Positions 1 to 7,006 of a stretch of DNA of 7,587 nt are shown here, in pieces (the first letter of the stretch is position 1; each line of letters begins with the position of its first letter). Where the stretch lies: assembly GCA_944351345.1 (NCBI GenBank), contig CALVPO010000069.1:1-7587 (forward strand), read 5' to 3'. The notes below the pieces were generated by a model. The model was not told where the DNA came from. It made no database searches and saw nothing but the letters and a program-made list of their open reading frames with translations. Made by a program: the position numbers and the translations under genes. Source of the stretch: an uncultured Bacilli bacterium. Lineage in GTDB: Bacteria; Bacillota_I; Bacilli_A; RF39; UBA660.

Positions 1-70
1 ATGAAAAAAGGTTAAGAATAATTTGTTGTTTATATAATCAAAATTTATAATTGAGCTTGCCGAACAGGTC
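1..70 (+). other. Disrupted 5' remnant / junction upstream of arcA fragment
   Basis: All three forward frames contain stops here. In the frame starting at base 2 there are short ArcA-like traces: KNNLLFI, then a stop at 35-37, then FIIELAEQ ending at base 67. These resemble the family stretch that precedes the catalytic His loop. The recognisable ArcA frame resumes at about base 72 in a different frame. Intact arginine deiminases have roughly 15 more residues between these two points, so a small out-of-frame deletion near 67-72 is inferred. The traces are short and could be chance. In frame 1 the window opens with a short run ending in TAA at 13-15, which might instead be the end of another gene. 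Confidence 0.4.
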
Positions 71-527
71 TAATATACCAGAGTCTCGTGCTTTTATGCA
101 TCTTGATACTGTATTTACCCAAATAGATTATGATAAATTTACGTATCACCCTGGTATTATGGATACTCTTCAGGTATTTGAAATTACTGAAGGGGATATT
201 CCTGATAGTGATGAGGATTTGAATGTAAGAGAAATTAAGGGTTCACTTGAGGAAATATTAGAACATTATTTAGATAGAAAAATCACATTAATTCCTTGTG
301 CTGGTGGTGAGAAGACTTCTGCTGAGAGGGAACAATGGAATGATGGTACTAATACTTTGTGTATTGCTCCTGGTGTAGTAGTAGTTTATAATAGAAATAA
401 TATTACTAATAATATACTTAGGGAACATGGTATTAAGGTAATTGAGATGAGTAGTGCTGAATTGTCACGTGGACGTGGTGGTCCTAGATGTATGAGTATG
501 CCACTGATAAGGGAGGATTTGAGATAA
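51..527 (+). pseudogene. arcA: Arginine deiminase, C-terminal fragment (5'-truncated arcA)
   Basis: Arginine deiminase hydrolyses arginine to citrulline and ammonia in the cytoplasm, the first step of the ADI pathway. The open frame gives 158 residues against about 410 for the family. Clear homology begins around residue 8 (NIPESRAFMHLDTVFTQID). His17 and Asp19 of the FMHLD motif and the nucleophilic Cys147 in RGRGGPRCMSMPL are present, as is the REQWNDG segment. The N-terminal part, which supplies the other catalytic Asp and Glu of the fold, is absent. An in-frame TAA at 48-50 immediately precedes the frame, and the nominal TTG at 51 has no ribosome binding site, so it is not a real start. 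The fragment should be inactive by itself. The stop TAA at 525-527 directly abuts the arcB ATG, as in an intact operon. Identity is very sure; the pseudogene call assumes the assembly is right. Confidence 0.85.
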
Positions 528-1526
528 ATGAATTTAAAAGGAAGAAACTTTTTAACATTATTGGACTATACTCCAGAAGAAATTAGGTATTTGTTAGATT
601 TGGCTAAAGACTTTAAGGAGAAAAAACATAATGGTATAGAACATAAGTATTTGAGTGGTAAGAATATTGTTTTATTATTTGAAAAAACTTCTACTAGAAC
701 TAGGTGTGCGTTTGAAGTAGCTGGACTTGATTTAGGAATGGGAGTAACTTATTTAGATCCAGGTAGTTCACAGATGGGAAAGAAAGAGAGTATAGAAGAT
801 ACAGCTAAAGTTTTAGGTAGAATGTATGATGGAATTGAATATAGGGGATATGATCAAAAAATAGTTGAAACTTTAGCTGATAATGCTGGTGTTCCTGTTT
901 GGAATGGTCTTACTACAGAATTTCATCCTACCCAAATGTTGGCTGATGTTATGACTATTGAAGAAAATTTTGGCCATTTAGATGGAATTAAACTAGTATT
1001 TATGGGCGATGCTAGAAATAATGTTGCTAATTCTTTAATGGTTGTATGTGCTAAGATGGGAATGCATTTTGTGTCATGTGGTCCCAAAGAATTATGGCCT
1101 AATGATGAATTAGTTTCTAAATGTCAGAAGATTGCTGAAGATACAGGTGCTACTATTAGTATGACTACTGATGTTAATGAGGCAACTAGTGGTGCTGATG
1201 CAATATATACTGATGTATGGGTATCTATGGGAGAAGCTGATGATGTTTGGAAAGAGAGAATTAATTTATTAAAACCATATCAAGTTAATTCTGATGTTAT
1301 GAAAAATGCTAATGATGATGCAATTTTCTTGCATTGTTTACCATCTTTTCACGATTTAAATACGACTATTGGTAAAGAAATATATGAAAAATATGGTCTT
1401 CGTGAAATGGAAGTTACAGATGAGGTATTTACTTCTTCTTGTTCAAAAGTATTTGATGAGGCTGAAAATAGGCTTCATACTATAAAAGCAGTTATATATG
1501 CGACTATGGAGGTTGGCGATGAGTAA
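528..1526 (+). CDS. arcB: Ornithine carbamoyltransferase, catabolic (ArcB)
   Basis: This cytoplasmic enzyme joins ornithine and carbamoyl phosphate; in an ADI operon it runs in reverse, splitting citrulline by phosphorolysis to ornithine and carbamoyl phosphate. The protein has 332 residues, the normal length. The carbamoyl-phosphate loop STRTR is at 55-59, HPTQ at 133-136, the ornithine-binding segment DVWVSMGE at 229-236, and the catalytic HCLP at 269-272 followed by SFHD. The ATG directly follows the arcA stop, with an AAGGGAGG-like ribosome binding site at 508-516 inside arcA. The end overlaps arcC by 8 bases, so translation is probably coupled. The catabolic assignment comes from operon context, because sequence alone does not reliably separate it from anabolic ArgF. 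No lesion is visible. Confidence 0.96.
   Translation: MNLKGRNFLTLLDYTPEEIRYLLDLAKDFKEKKHNGIEHKYLSGKNIVLLFEKTSTRTRCAFEVAGLDLGMGVTYLDPGSSQMGKKESIEDTAKVLGRMYDGIEYRGYDQKIVETLADNAGVPVWNGLTTEFHPTQMLADVMTIEENFGHLDGIKLVFMGDARNNVANSLMVVCAKMGMHFVSCGPKELWPNDELVSKCQKIAEDTGATISMTTDVNEATSGADAIYTDVWVSMGEADDVWKERINLLKPYQVNSDVMKNANDDAIFLHCLPSFHDLNTTIGKEIYEKYGLREMEVTDEVFTSSCSKVFDEAENRLHTIKAVIYATMEVGDE
1508..1512 (+). promoter_or_regulatory. Ribosome binding site deciding the arcC start
   Basis: GGAGG lies 6 bases before the ATG at 1519, inside the 3' end of arcB. It supports 1519 as the start rather than the in-frame ATG at 1498, which has no comparable site and would add seven residues (MRLWRLA) not expected in carbamate kinases. 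Confidence 0.8.
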
Positions 1527-2460
1527 AATTGTTATTGCGTTAGGGGGAAATGCCTTAGGAAATGATCCTAAAGAGCAATTATCTCTTTTAGAGAAAGTTT
1601 CAGAAATTATTGTTAATCTTGTTAAAGATGGAAATAAAATAGTTTTGACACATGGTAATGGTCCACAAGTTGGACAAATACTTCTTGCTATGGAGTATTC
1701 TTCAACTGGTGAGGTTAAGACACCTTTTATGCCATTTCCAGAGTGTGGTAGTATGAGTCAAGGTTATATAGGTTACCAGTTACAACAATGTCTTCAAGAT
1801 GAATTAGAACGTCAAGGTGTTGTTAAAAATTGTGCAACCTTGATAACACAAGTTCTGGTTGATCCAAATGATACGGCTTTTCAAAATCCAACCAAGCCTA
1901 TTGGGATGTTCTATAGTGAAGAAGAAGCTATGAAAATTAAAGAAGAGAAAGGGTATCAATTTGTTGAAGACTCAGGACGTGGATATAGGAGAGTAGTACC
2001 ATCTCCTAAACCTATTGATATTATCGAAAAGAACGTTATAAAGCAGCTTGTTGATAATGATAATATTGTTATTGCTGTAGGTGGTGGGGGTATACCTGTT
2101 ATTAAAACTGATAAGATTGAACTATTGGAAGGAGTAGAAGCAGTAATTGATAAAGATAGATCAGCTGCATTACTTGCTAAAGAGATAGATGCTGATATAC
2201 TTTTAATTTTAACTGCTGTAGATAAGGTATGCTTAAACTATAATAAACCTAATCAGATAGAACTTGATAAAATTAATGTTGAGGATTGTGAAAAATATAT
2301 TAAAGAAGGTCATTTTGCTAAAGGAAGTATGCTTCCTAAGGTAGAAGCTTGTATTGATTTTGTAAAAGATTCAGATACAAATACAGCAATCATTAGTTCA
2401 CTTGAGAAAGCTAGTGAGGCAATAAAAGGTAAGTCAGGTACAATAATAAAAAGGAGGTAA
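1519..2460 (+). CDS. arcC: Carbamate kinase (ArcC)
   Basis: Carbamate kinase transfers the phosphate of carbamoyl phosphate to ADP, giving ATP plus carbamate. It is the energy-yielding last step of the ADI pathway and acts in the cytoplasm. The protein has 313 residues, typical for this amino-acid-kinase family member. Visible motifs are the N-terminal glycine-rich loop GGNALG (9-14), HGNGPQVG (45-52), the carbamate-kinase insertion region around NPTKPIG (123-129), GGGGIPV (188-194), DKD (211-213) and GSMLPKVEA (269-277). The start MSKIVIALGG is chosen because it aligns with family N-termini and has GGAGG at proper spacing. It overlaps arcB by 8 bases. Its last codons carry the GGAGG (2453-2457) that serves the transporter gene. 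It looks intact. Confidence 0.96.
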   Translation: MSKIVIALGGNALGNDPKEQLSLLEKVSEIIVNLVKDGNKIVLTHGNGPQVGQILLAMEYSSTGEVKTPFMPFPECGSMSQGYIGYQLQQCLQDELERQGVVKNCATLITQVLVDPNDTAFQNPTKPIGMFYSEEEAMKIKEEKGYQFVEDSGRGYRRVVPSPKPIDIIEKNVIKQLVDNDNIVIAVGGGGIPVIKTDKIELLEGVEAVIDKDRSAALLAKEIDADILLILTAVDKVCLNYNKPNQIELDKINVEDCEKYIKEGHFAKGSMLPKVEACIDFVKDSDTNTAIISSLEKASEAIKGKSGTIIKRR

Positions 2461-2466
2461 AATAAT

Positions 2467-3910
2467 ATGACTAAGAAAAAGTCAAGGTCAATGTTATCGG
2501 CTTTTTCTATAATTCTTATTCTTATATTTGCATTAGGAATTATATCAAATTTATTACCAGAAGCTAAGTTCGTTGAGGGTGACATAGTTAATGGTAGTGG
2601 TACTGTTGGGGCGACTTTATCAGATATTCTTATGTCGCCAATATTGGGGTTTGAATCTGCTATTGATGTATCAATATTTGTTATGGTGCTAGGAGGATTT
2701 TTAGCAATTATTAACAAAACAGGAGCTCTTGAGACTGGAATTAAAGTTTTGGTACAGAAATTAAAGGGAAGAGAACTTGTATTAATTCCAATACTTATGT
2801 TTATTTTCTCTATTGGGGGTACAACGTATGGTATGCTTGAAGAGACAGTTGGTTTTTATGTGTTATTAGCGGCTACGATGATGGCTGCGGGGATGGATCC
2901 TTTAGTAGGCTCTGCAGTTGTGCTTCTTGGTGCTGGTTCAGGAGTATTAGGTTCTACTATTAATCCATTTGCAACAGGGGCTGCTATTAGTGCCTTACCT
3001 TCATCTACATCAGTAAATCAAGGACTTATAATTTTAATAGCAACTTTTCTTTGGCTTACTACATTATTTATATCTATAATGTTTGTAATGTCATATGCTA
3101 AGCGTGTTAAGAAAAATAAGGGGGTCAACATTTTTATCATTAAGAGAACAGAAGTTAGCTGAGAAAAAGTTTGGAAAATATGTTAAGTCAGAAGATAAAA
3201 AGGTTAAATTAACTGGCAAACAAAAAATTACTCTTGTTTTATTCGCATTAACTTTTGTTGTTATGATTGTAGGATTTATTCCATGGGGAGAATTTGATGT
3301 TACATTTTTTGAGAGCTTTACTGGTTGGCTTACTGGTGCTACTTTTGGTAATTGGTGGTTCTATGAAGCTGCATTATGGTTTTTGATAATGGCTATAATA
3401 ATTGGTATTATTAATGGTTTTGGTGAAAAGGGAATAGTAGATACTTTTGTAGATGGTGCTGATGATATGATTAGTGTTGTTCTAGTTATAGCAGTTGCTA
3501 GGGGTGCTAGTGTACTTATGTCTGTTACTTATTTAGATAATTATATTATTTATAATGCTTCAGATATATTATCAGTATTGCCTGAGGTAGCATTCGTACC
3601 ATTAAATTATTTATTACATATTGTATTATCAATATTAGTTCCTTCTTCATCTGGACTTGCTACATTGTCTGCTCCTATAATTGGACCATTATCAGCTAAT
3701 TTAGGTTATAATACAGAAGTTGCTGTAATGACCCTTGTATCTGCTAATGGACTTGTTAATTTAATTACTCCAACTTGTGGAGCTATTATGGGAGGCTTAG
3801 CTTTAGCAAAAGTAGAATATTCTACATGGTTTAGATGGGCGTTTAAGATAGTAATTACTATAGCATTAGTTAATATGTTAGTATTAACAGTATTTAGTTT
3901 AATATTATAA
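2467..3910 (+). pseudogene. arcD: YfcC-family arginine/ornithine antiporter, frameshifted (arcD)
   Basis: This is a multi-pass inner-membrane transporter of the YfcC family; members in ADI operons exchange external arginine for ornithine. Two frames together cover one protein. The first runs from ATG 2467 through Gly219 (base 3123) and then terminates early at 3160-3162. The second continues family sequence from base 3125 (STFLSLREQK) to the stop at 3908-3910. Removing one G from 3120-3124 restores about 480 residues, the usual family length. The first part has the GTTYGMLEETVGFY motif (118-131) and STINPFATG (163-171). The second has PSSSGLATLSAP and LITPTCGAIMGG. Both halves are hydrophobic, with several membrane spans each. 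An internal ATG at 3095 could start the second part but lacks a ribosome binding site. The substrate is inferred from context. The lesion may be a real mutation or a sequencing error. Confidence 0.85.
3120..3124 (+). other. G5 homopolymer at the arcD frameshift
   Basis: A run of five G follows AATAA in arcD. Reading in the upstream frame gives AAG GGG GTC AAC, which leaves the family sequence. With four G the frame would read AAG GGG TCA ACA, restoring KGST. This is the only change needed to rejoin the two halves. Such runs are hot spots for indels both in replication and in sequencing. Confidence 0.85.
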
Positions 3911-3913
3911 AAT

Positions 3914-3946
3914 AAGATGGAAATATCTTTATAGATTTTCCATTTT
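3914..3946 (+). terminator. Hairpin terminator after the arc operon
   Basis: ATGGAAA (3917-3923) pairs with TTTCCAT (3937-3943). Inside it ATCT (3925-3928) pairs with AGAT (3933-3936) around a TTAT loop, leaving one bulged T at 3924. A-U and G-U pairs can extend the base into 3914-3916 and 3944-3946. Only a short T run follows, so it is a modest intrinsic terminator. Its place, 4 bases after the arcD stop, supports the end of the operon. Confidence 0.6.
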
Positions 3947-4040
3947 CAACCTCTGTTTATATATATAAATAGAAAAAATCATATTATAATGATATTAGTC
4001 TAAATTATTAATAATATATATTTTAAAATTAGAATAGTTT

Positions 4041-4092
4041 AATATTACTGTTCTTTTTTGATTCTGAACATGTATTACTAAATTGTAATATT
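4041..4092. repeat. TATTAC repeats upstream of the response regulator
   Basis: TATTACT occurs at 4043-4049 and again at 4073-4079, 30 bases apart. GTAATA at 4085-4090 is the inverse of TATTAC at 4073-4078, with a 6-base spacer. The longer AATATTAC (4041-4048) is the exact inverse of GTAATATT (4085-4092). The cluster covers the -35 area of the promoter at 4108-4116, where an operator for autoregulation could sit. The composition is so AT-rich that chance matches are likely; a regulatory role is inference. Confidence 0.3.
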
Positions 4093-4107
4093 AAATACTA
4101 ATAATTA

Positions 4108-4116
4108 TGTTATAAT
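4108..4116 (+). promoter_or_regulatory. Extended -10 promoter of the two-component pair
   Basis: TGTTATAAT matches the extended -10 consensus TGnTATAAT exactly. No good -35 hexamer is found 17 bases upstream (ATATTA), which is acceptable for an extended -10 promoter or an activator-dependent one. Transcription would start near 4122-4124, leaving a very short leader with the ribosome binding site at its 5' end, so an upstream start is also possible. A second TATAAT at 3985-3990 has no -35 either. Apart from these and the repeats, I see nothing in 3947-4122. Confidence 0.5.
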
Positions 4117-4122
4117 TTAGTT

Positions 4123-4128
4123 AAGAGG
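4123..4128 (+). promoter_or_regulatory. Ribosome binding site deciding the response regulator start
   Basis: AAGAGG sits 11 bases before the ATG at 4140. It overlaps the in-frame GTG at 4128, so GTG cannot be the real start; ATG 4140 also gives the usual N-terminus MKKILVIEDD. Confidence 0.65.
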
Positions 4129-4139
4129 TGTTTATATTA

Positions 4140-4802
4140 ATGAAAAAAATACTTGTAATAGAAGATGATGATAGTATTAGAGATGAGTTAGTAGAGTTAT
4201 TAGAGAATGCTAATTATAAGGCTTTAACATTAAATGATTTTAAGCATTCTCTAGATGAAATATTAAAAATATCTCCTGATTTAATATTGTTAGATATAAA
4301 TATTCCTTATATGAATGGGGAAATGTTGTTAAAAGAACTCCGAGAAATTTCTTCTATTCCTGTTATTATGGTGACTAGTAGAAATACAGAAGTTGATGAA
4401 GTATTATCAATATCATATGGAGCTGATGATTATATAACTAAGCCATATAATCCTACTATTTTACTTCTTAGAATAAATAATATATTTAAAAGATTAGAGC
4501 ATAATAGTGATGTTGTTACTTATAAGGATTTAACAGTTAATATAAAGAAGAGTATTATATTAAAAGATGATAAAGAGATACTTCTTACTAAGAATGAGAT
4601 GATTATATTTTCTTATTTGCTTGCTAATAAAAATAGAATTGTAACACGAGATGAACTTATGACTGATTTATGGAATAATAGTGAATATATTAATGATAAT
4701 GCTTTAACTGTTAATATTAGTAGATTAAGAAGTAAGTTAAAAGAGATTGGTTATGAAGATATAATTGAGACTAGGAAAGGGGTAGGATATATTTTATTAT
4801 GA
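4140..4802 (+). CDS. OmpR/PhoB-family response regulator, BceR-like
   Basis: This cytoplasmic DNA-binding regulator is activated by phosphotransfer from the sensor kinase encoded next to it. It has 220 residues from ATG 4140, normal for the family. The receiver domain covers about 1-117: acidic pocket Glu8-Asp10, phospho-acceptor Asp52 in LLDINIP, switch Thr79/Ser80, and Lys101 in KPY. A short linker leads to a winged-helix DNA-binding domain at about 125-220, with LLTKNEMIIF, DNALTVNISRLRSKL and the C-terminal RKGVGYIL hairpin. The gene overlaps the kinase gene by four bases (ATGA), so they form one operon. Likening it to BceR (antimicrobial peptide/cell envelope response) rests mainly on the partner kinase type. 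Its targets are unknown, and no ABC transporter gene lies next to it here. Confidence 0.93.
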   Translation: MKKILVIEDDDSIRDELVELLENANYKALTLNDFKHSLDEILKISPDLILLDINIPYMNGEMLLKELREISSIPVIMVTSRNTEVDEVLSISYGADDYITKPYNPTILLLRINNIFKRLEHNSDVVTYKDLTVNIKKSIILKDDKEILLTKNEMIIFSYLLANKNRIVTRDELMTDLWNNSEYINDNALTVNISRLRSKLKEIGYEDIIETRKGVGYILL

Positions 4803-5821
4803 AATTAGAAGAATATTTAAAGGATAAATTGTATATAATAATACTTTTTTTTATTTCTTACTTGCTTATATTATTAATGCTTTTAGCTTTTTCAGTTGAT
4901 GTTTCCCTAATAATAGCTATATCTATTGTTATATTTTGTCTTTTAATAAGTATAATTATGGTTGATTATTTAAGAAAAAGAGAATTTTATAATAATTTGG
5001 TTTCTAATACTAAAAATTTAGATCAAAGTTATTTAGTATTAGAAACTATAACAAAACCTAGTTTTTATGAAGGAGTTTTGTTATGTTCAGTATTATATGA
5101 TATAGATAAATCTATGTGTGAGAATGTAAATAAATATAGGGAACAAATGAATAATTTTAAAGAGTATATAGAAATGTGGATTCATGAAGTAAAGATTCCT
5201 CTTGCTACTTTAACTTTAATGTCTCATAATAATAAAGATAATTTTGATGAAAAGATACTTACTCAAATAAAGAGGATAGATGATTATGTAGAGCAAGTTT
5301 TATATTATGTAAGAGGAGAAAATGCTAGTGTTGATTATTTGATTAAGGAAGTAGATCTTAATAAGATAATTGGAGAAGTTTTACTTAGAAATAAAGATAT
5401 TATTTTGAGGTCTAATATAGAGATTATTGTAGAAAATCTAGATGTTAAAGTATTAACTGATTCTAAGTGGTTAGAATTTATTCTTAATCAAATAATTAGT
5501 AATAGTATAAAATATAAGAAAGATAGAAAAGGGGCTTATATTAAAATCTTCGCAAAAGATGATGGTGATAAGATTTTACTTACTATAGAAGATAATGGTA
5601 TTGGTATAAATGAGGCTGATTTACCTCGAGTATTTGATAAATCTTTTACGGGATATAATGGTAGAGTTAGAAATAAATCTACTGGTATGGGACTTTTTAT
5701 TGCTAAGAGTCTTTCTTTAAAGTTGGGACACAAGATTTCTATAGATTCTAAAGTAAATAAATATACTAGGGTTACTATAATATTTTCTAAAGATAATTAT
5801 TATAGTGTTATAAAGGATTGA
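4799..5821 (+). CDS. Intramembrane-sensing sensor histidine kinase, BceS-like
   Basis: This membrane kinase autophosphorylates a histidine and passes the phosphate to the neighbouring regulator. It has 340 residues. Two membrane spans at about 11-31 and 37-56 are separated by only a few residues, the intramembrane-sensing layout with no extracellular sensor domain. A cytoplasmic stretch (60-115) leads to the dimerisation/phospho-acceptor helix with His129 in WIHEVKIPLA. The ATPase domain shows the N box (NQIISNSIKY, 230-239), G1 box DNGIGI (265-270), F box around Phe279 and Phe283, and G2 box GMGLFIA (296-302). All catalytic boxes are intact. Family relatives usually sense peptide antibiotics through a BceAB-type ABC transporter encoded alongside. 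None follows here, as the next gene is DUF1848. The partner may be outside the window or elsewhere in the genome. The specific ligand is unknown. Confidence 0.93.
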   Translation: MKLEEYLKDKLYIIILFFISYLLILLMLLAFSVDVSLIIAISIVIFCLLISIIMVDYLRKREFYNNLVSNTKNLDQSYLVLETITKPSFYEGVLLCSVLYDIDKSMCENVNKYREQMNNFKEYIEMWIHEVKIPLATLTLMSHNNKDNFDEKILTQIKRIDDYVEQVLYYVRGENASVDYLIKEVDLNKIIGEVLLRNKDIILRSNIEIIVENLDVKVLTDSKWLEFILNQIISNSIKYKKDRKGAYIKIFAKDDGDKILLTIEDNGIGINEADLPRVFDKSFTGYNGRVRNKSTGMGLFIAKSLSLKLGHKISIDSKVNKYTRVTIIFSKDNYYSVIKD

Positions 5822-5879
5822 TTATATTATGTAATTGTAAAAAAAGAGATAATTTTTGTTTAATGGAGTGATTATAATT

Positions 5880-6767
5880 ATGATTTTAAATGTTAGTGGT
5901 AGAACTGATATAGTTGCTTTTTATTCTAAATGGTTTATAAATAGGTATAGGGAAGGGTATGTAGATGTTAGAAATCCTTTTAACTATAGTATGGTTAGTA
6001 GAATTAAGTTTTCTTCAGTTGATGCTATTTTGTTTTGTACTAAGAATCCTAATCCTATTATTGAATATATAACTGAGATAGATAAACCTATTATTTTTCA
6101 TGTGACTATAACTCCATATAAGAATGATATAGAGCCTAATGTTTGTGATAAGAGATTGGTTATTGAAGGAGTTAAGAAAATTTCAGAGATTATTGGTTGT
6201 GATAATGTTTGTATAAGATATGATCCTATATTTTTGTCAGATAAATATGATTTAGAATATCATAAGAGGGCTTTTTCTAGGTTGTGTTTTCTTTTGGAGG
6301 GGTATGTTAAAAAAATTATTGTTTCTTTTCTTGATATTTATAAGAATGTTAAGAAGAATAGAGATGTTTTAGTGAATAGGGAGTTTACTGCTTCTGATTA
6401 TAAAGAGTTGGGGTTGTCTTTTAGTAAGATTGCTAAGAGGTATGATATGACTGTTCAGACTTGTTGTGAGGATCATAATTTAGTAGAATATGGTTTTATA
6501 AAGGGAGAATGTTTGTCCCATAGTGATGCTTATAAGTTAACCGGTAAAGCTTTTAAAACTTGGAAGGCTAGAGGTAGTTCTAATTGTCAGTGTGTTTCTA
6601 TGGTGGATGTAGGTGTTTATAATTCTTGTAAGCATTTTTGTAAATATTGTTATGCTAATTATGATGAGAATTTAGTTAAGAAAAATTATTTGGAGCATGA
6701 TCCTAATTCTTCTCTTTTAATTGGACATCTAGAAAGTGGTGACATAATACGGGAGAGGACAAAATAA
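5880..6767 (+). CDS. DUF1848 protein with C-terminal radical-SAM-like Cys cluster
   Basis: I recognise this as the DUF1848 family, whose function is not established. The protein has 295 residues from ATG 5880, about the usual length. The N-terminal signature is SGRTDIVAFYSKWF (6-19), followed by VRNPFN (30-35) and CTKNP (53-57). RYDPI (113-117) lies mid-protein. The C-terminal third is rich in cysteine: Cys195-Cys196, Cys211, Cys236-x-Cys238 and Cys250-x3-Cys254-x2-Cys257 followed by YAN. The CX3CX2C spacing is that of radical SAM iron-sulfur sites, which normally lie near the N-terminus; binding of an Fe-S cluster is inferred. GGAG at 5865-5868 supports ATG 5880 over the in-frame TTG at 5856. 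It lies 58 bases after the kinase on the same strand, and no clear promoter is seen in the gap, so cotranscription is possible. Predicted cytoplasmic; no signal peptide. Confidence 0.9.
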   Translation: MILNVSGRTDIVAFYSKWFINRYREGYVDVRNPFNYSMVSRIKFSSVDAILFCTKNPNPIIEYITEIDKPIIFHVTITPYKNDIEPNVCDKRLVIEGVKKISEIIGCDNVCIRYDPIFLSDKYDLEYHKRAFSRLCFLLEGYVKKIIVSFLDIYKNVKKNRDVLVNREFTASDYKELGLSFSKIAKRYDMTVQTCCEDHNLVEYGFIKGECLSHSDAYKLTGKAFKTWKARGSSNCQCVSMVDVGVYNSCKHFCKYCYANYDENLVKKNYLEHDPNSSLLIGHLESGDIIRERTK

Positions 6768-6769
6768 AA

Positions 6770-6789
6770 GACACATACTAAAATGTGTC
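6770..6789 (-). terminator. Convergent hairpin between DUF1848 and the small spore-type gene
   Basis: GACACAT (6770-6776) pairs perfectly with ATGTGTC (6783-6789) around a 6-base loop. On the minus strand the stem is followed by TTTTATTTT, a good T tail, so it fits as the intrinsic terminator of the minus-strand gene that ends at 6800. On the plus strand it begins 2 bases after the DUF1848 stop but is followed by AAATACTT, a poor tail. It may work weakly in both directions. Confidence 0.7.
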
Positions 6790-6799
6790 AAATACTTAA

Positions 6800-6958
6800 T
6801 TAACAGCCACAATTATTATTAGGGCAATGATTGCAGTTATTTCCATTACCCCAGAATAAAACAAAGAAGATAATTAGGACAACTATTATAATCCAAATCC
6901 AGTTTCCTCCAAATCCATCACAACCATATCCAGGATACCCATAACCATAGCCATACAT
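6800..6958 (-). CDS. Small Tyr/Gly-rich, single-span, Cys-tailed protein (YjcZ-like)
   Basis: Reading the minus strand from ATG at 6958-6956 to TAA at 6802-6800 gives 52 residues. The N-terminus is a Tyr-Gly repeat (MYGYGYGYPGYG) followed by CDGFGGN. Residues about 20-36 form one strongly hydrophobic membrane span rich in Ile, Val and Phe and flanked by Trp. The tail is Asn/Cys-rich, with Cys at 42, 45, 50 and 52. A ribosome binding site AGGAGTGA (6971-6964 read on the minus strand) lies 5 bases before the ATG. The architecture resembles small YjcZ-type sporulation proteins of Firmicutes (Gly/Tyr N-terminus plus one hydrophobic helix), although the Cys tail is an addition. The gene is set convergent to DUF1848 and ends in its own terminator. 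The coding call is solid; the spore assignment is inference. Confidence 0.8.
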   Translation of the reverse strand: MYGYGYGYPGYGCDGFGGNWIWIIIVVLIIFFVLFWGNGNNCNHCPNNNCGC

Positions 6959-7006
6959 AGCTATCACTCCTTTCAGTATATTATATTTTAATCATGATAA
7001 AAGTAA

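Noticed and set aside
1498..1518. Seven-codon upstream extension of arcC (MRLWRLA)
   Set aside because: ATG 1519 has GGAGG at the right distance and gives the standard MSKIVIALGG N-terminus.
2310..2717. Minus-strand open frame of 135 codons across the arcC/arcD junction
   Set aside because: It lies opposite two well-recognised genes, has no family resemblance and no ribosome binding site; it is a shadow of the plus-strand coding.
3095..3910. Second half of arcD as an independent gene starting at ATG 3095
   Set aside because: There is no ribosome binding site before 3095, the first codons (MLSVLRKIR) are frame noise from the upstream coding sequence, and family homology starts only after the G run.
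5536..5733. Minus-strand open frame of 65 codons inside the histidine kinase
   Set aside because: It is antisense to the conserved ATPase boxes of the kinase and has no independent support.
5856..5879. TTG-started extension of the DUF1848 protein
   Set aside because: The ribosome binding site GGAG at 5865-5868 lies inside it and serves ATG 5880, whose N-terminus MILNVSGRTD fits the family.
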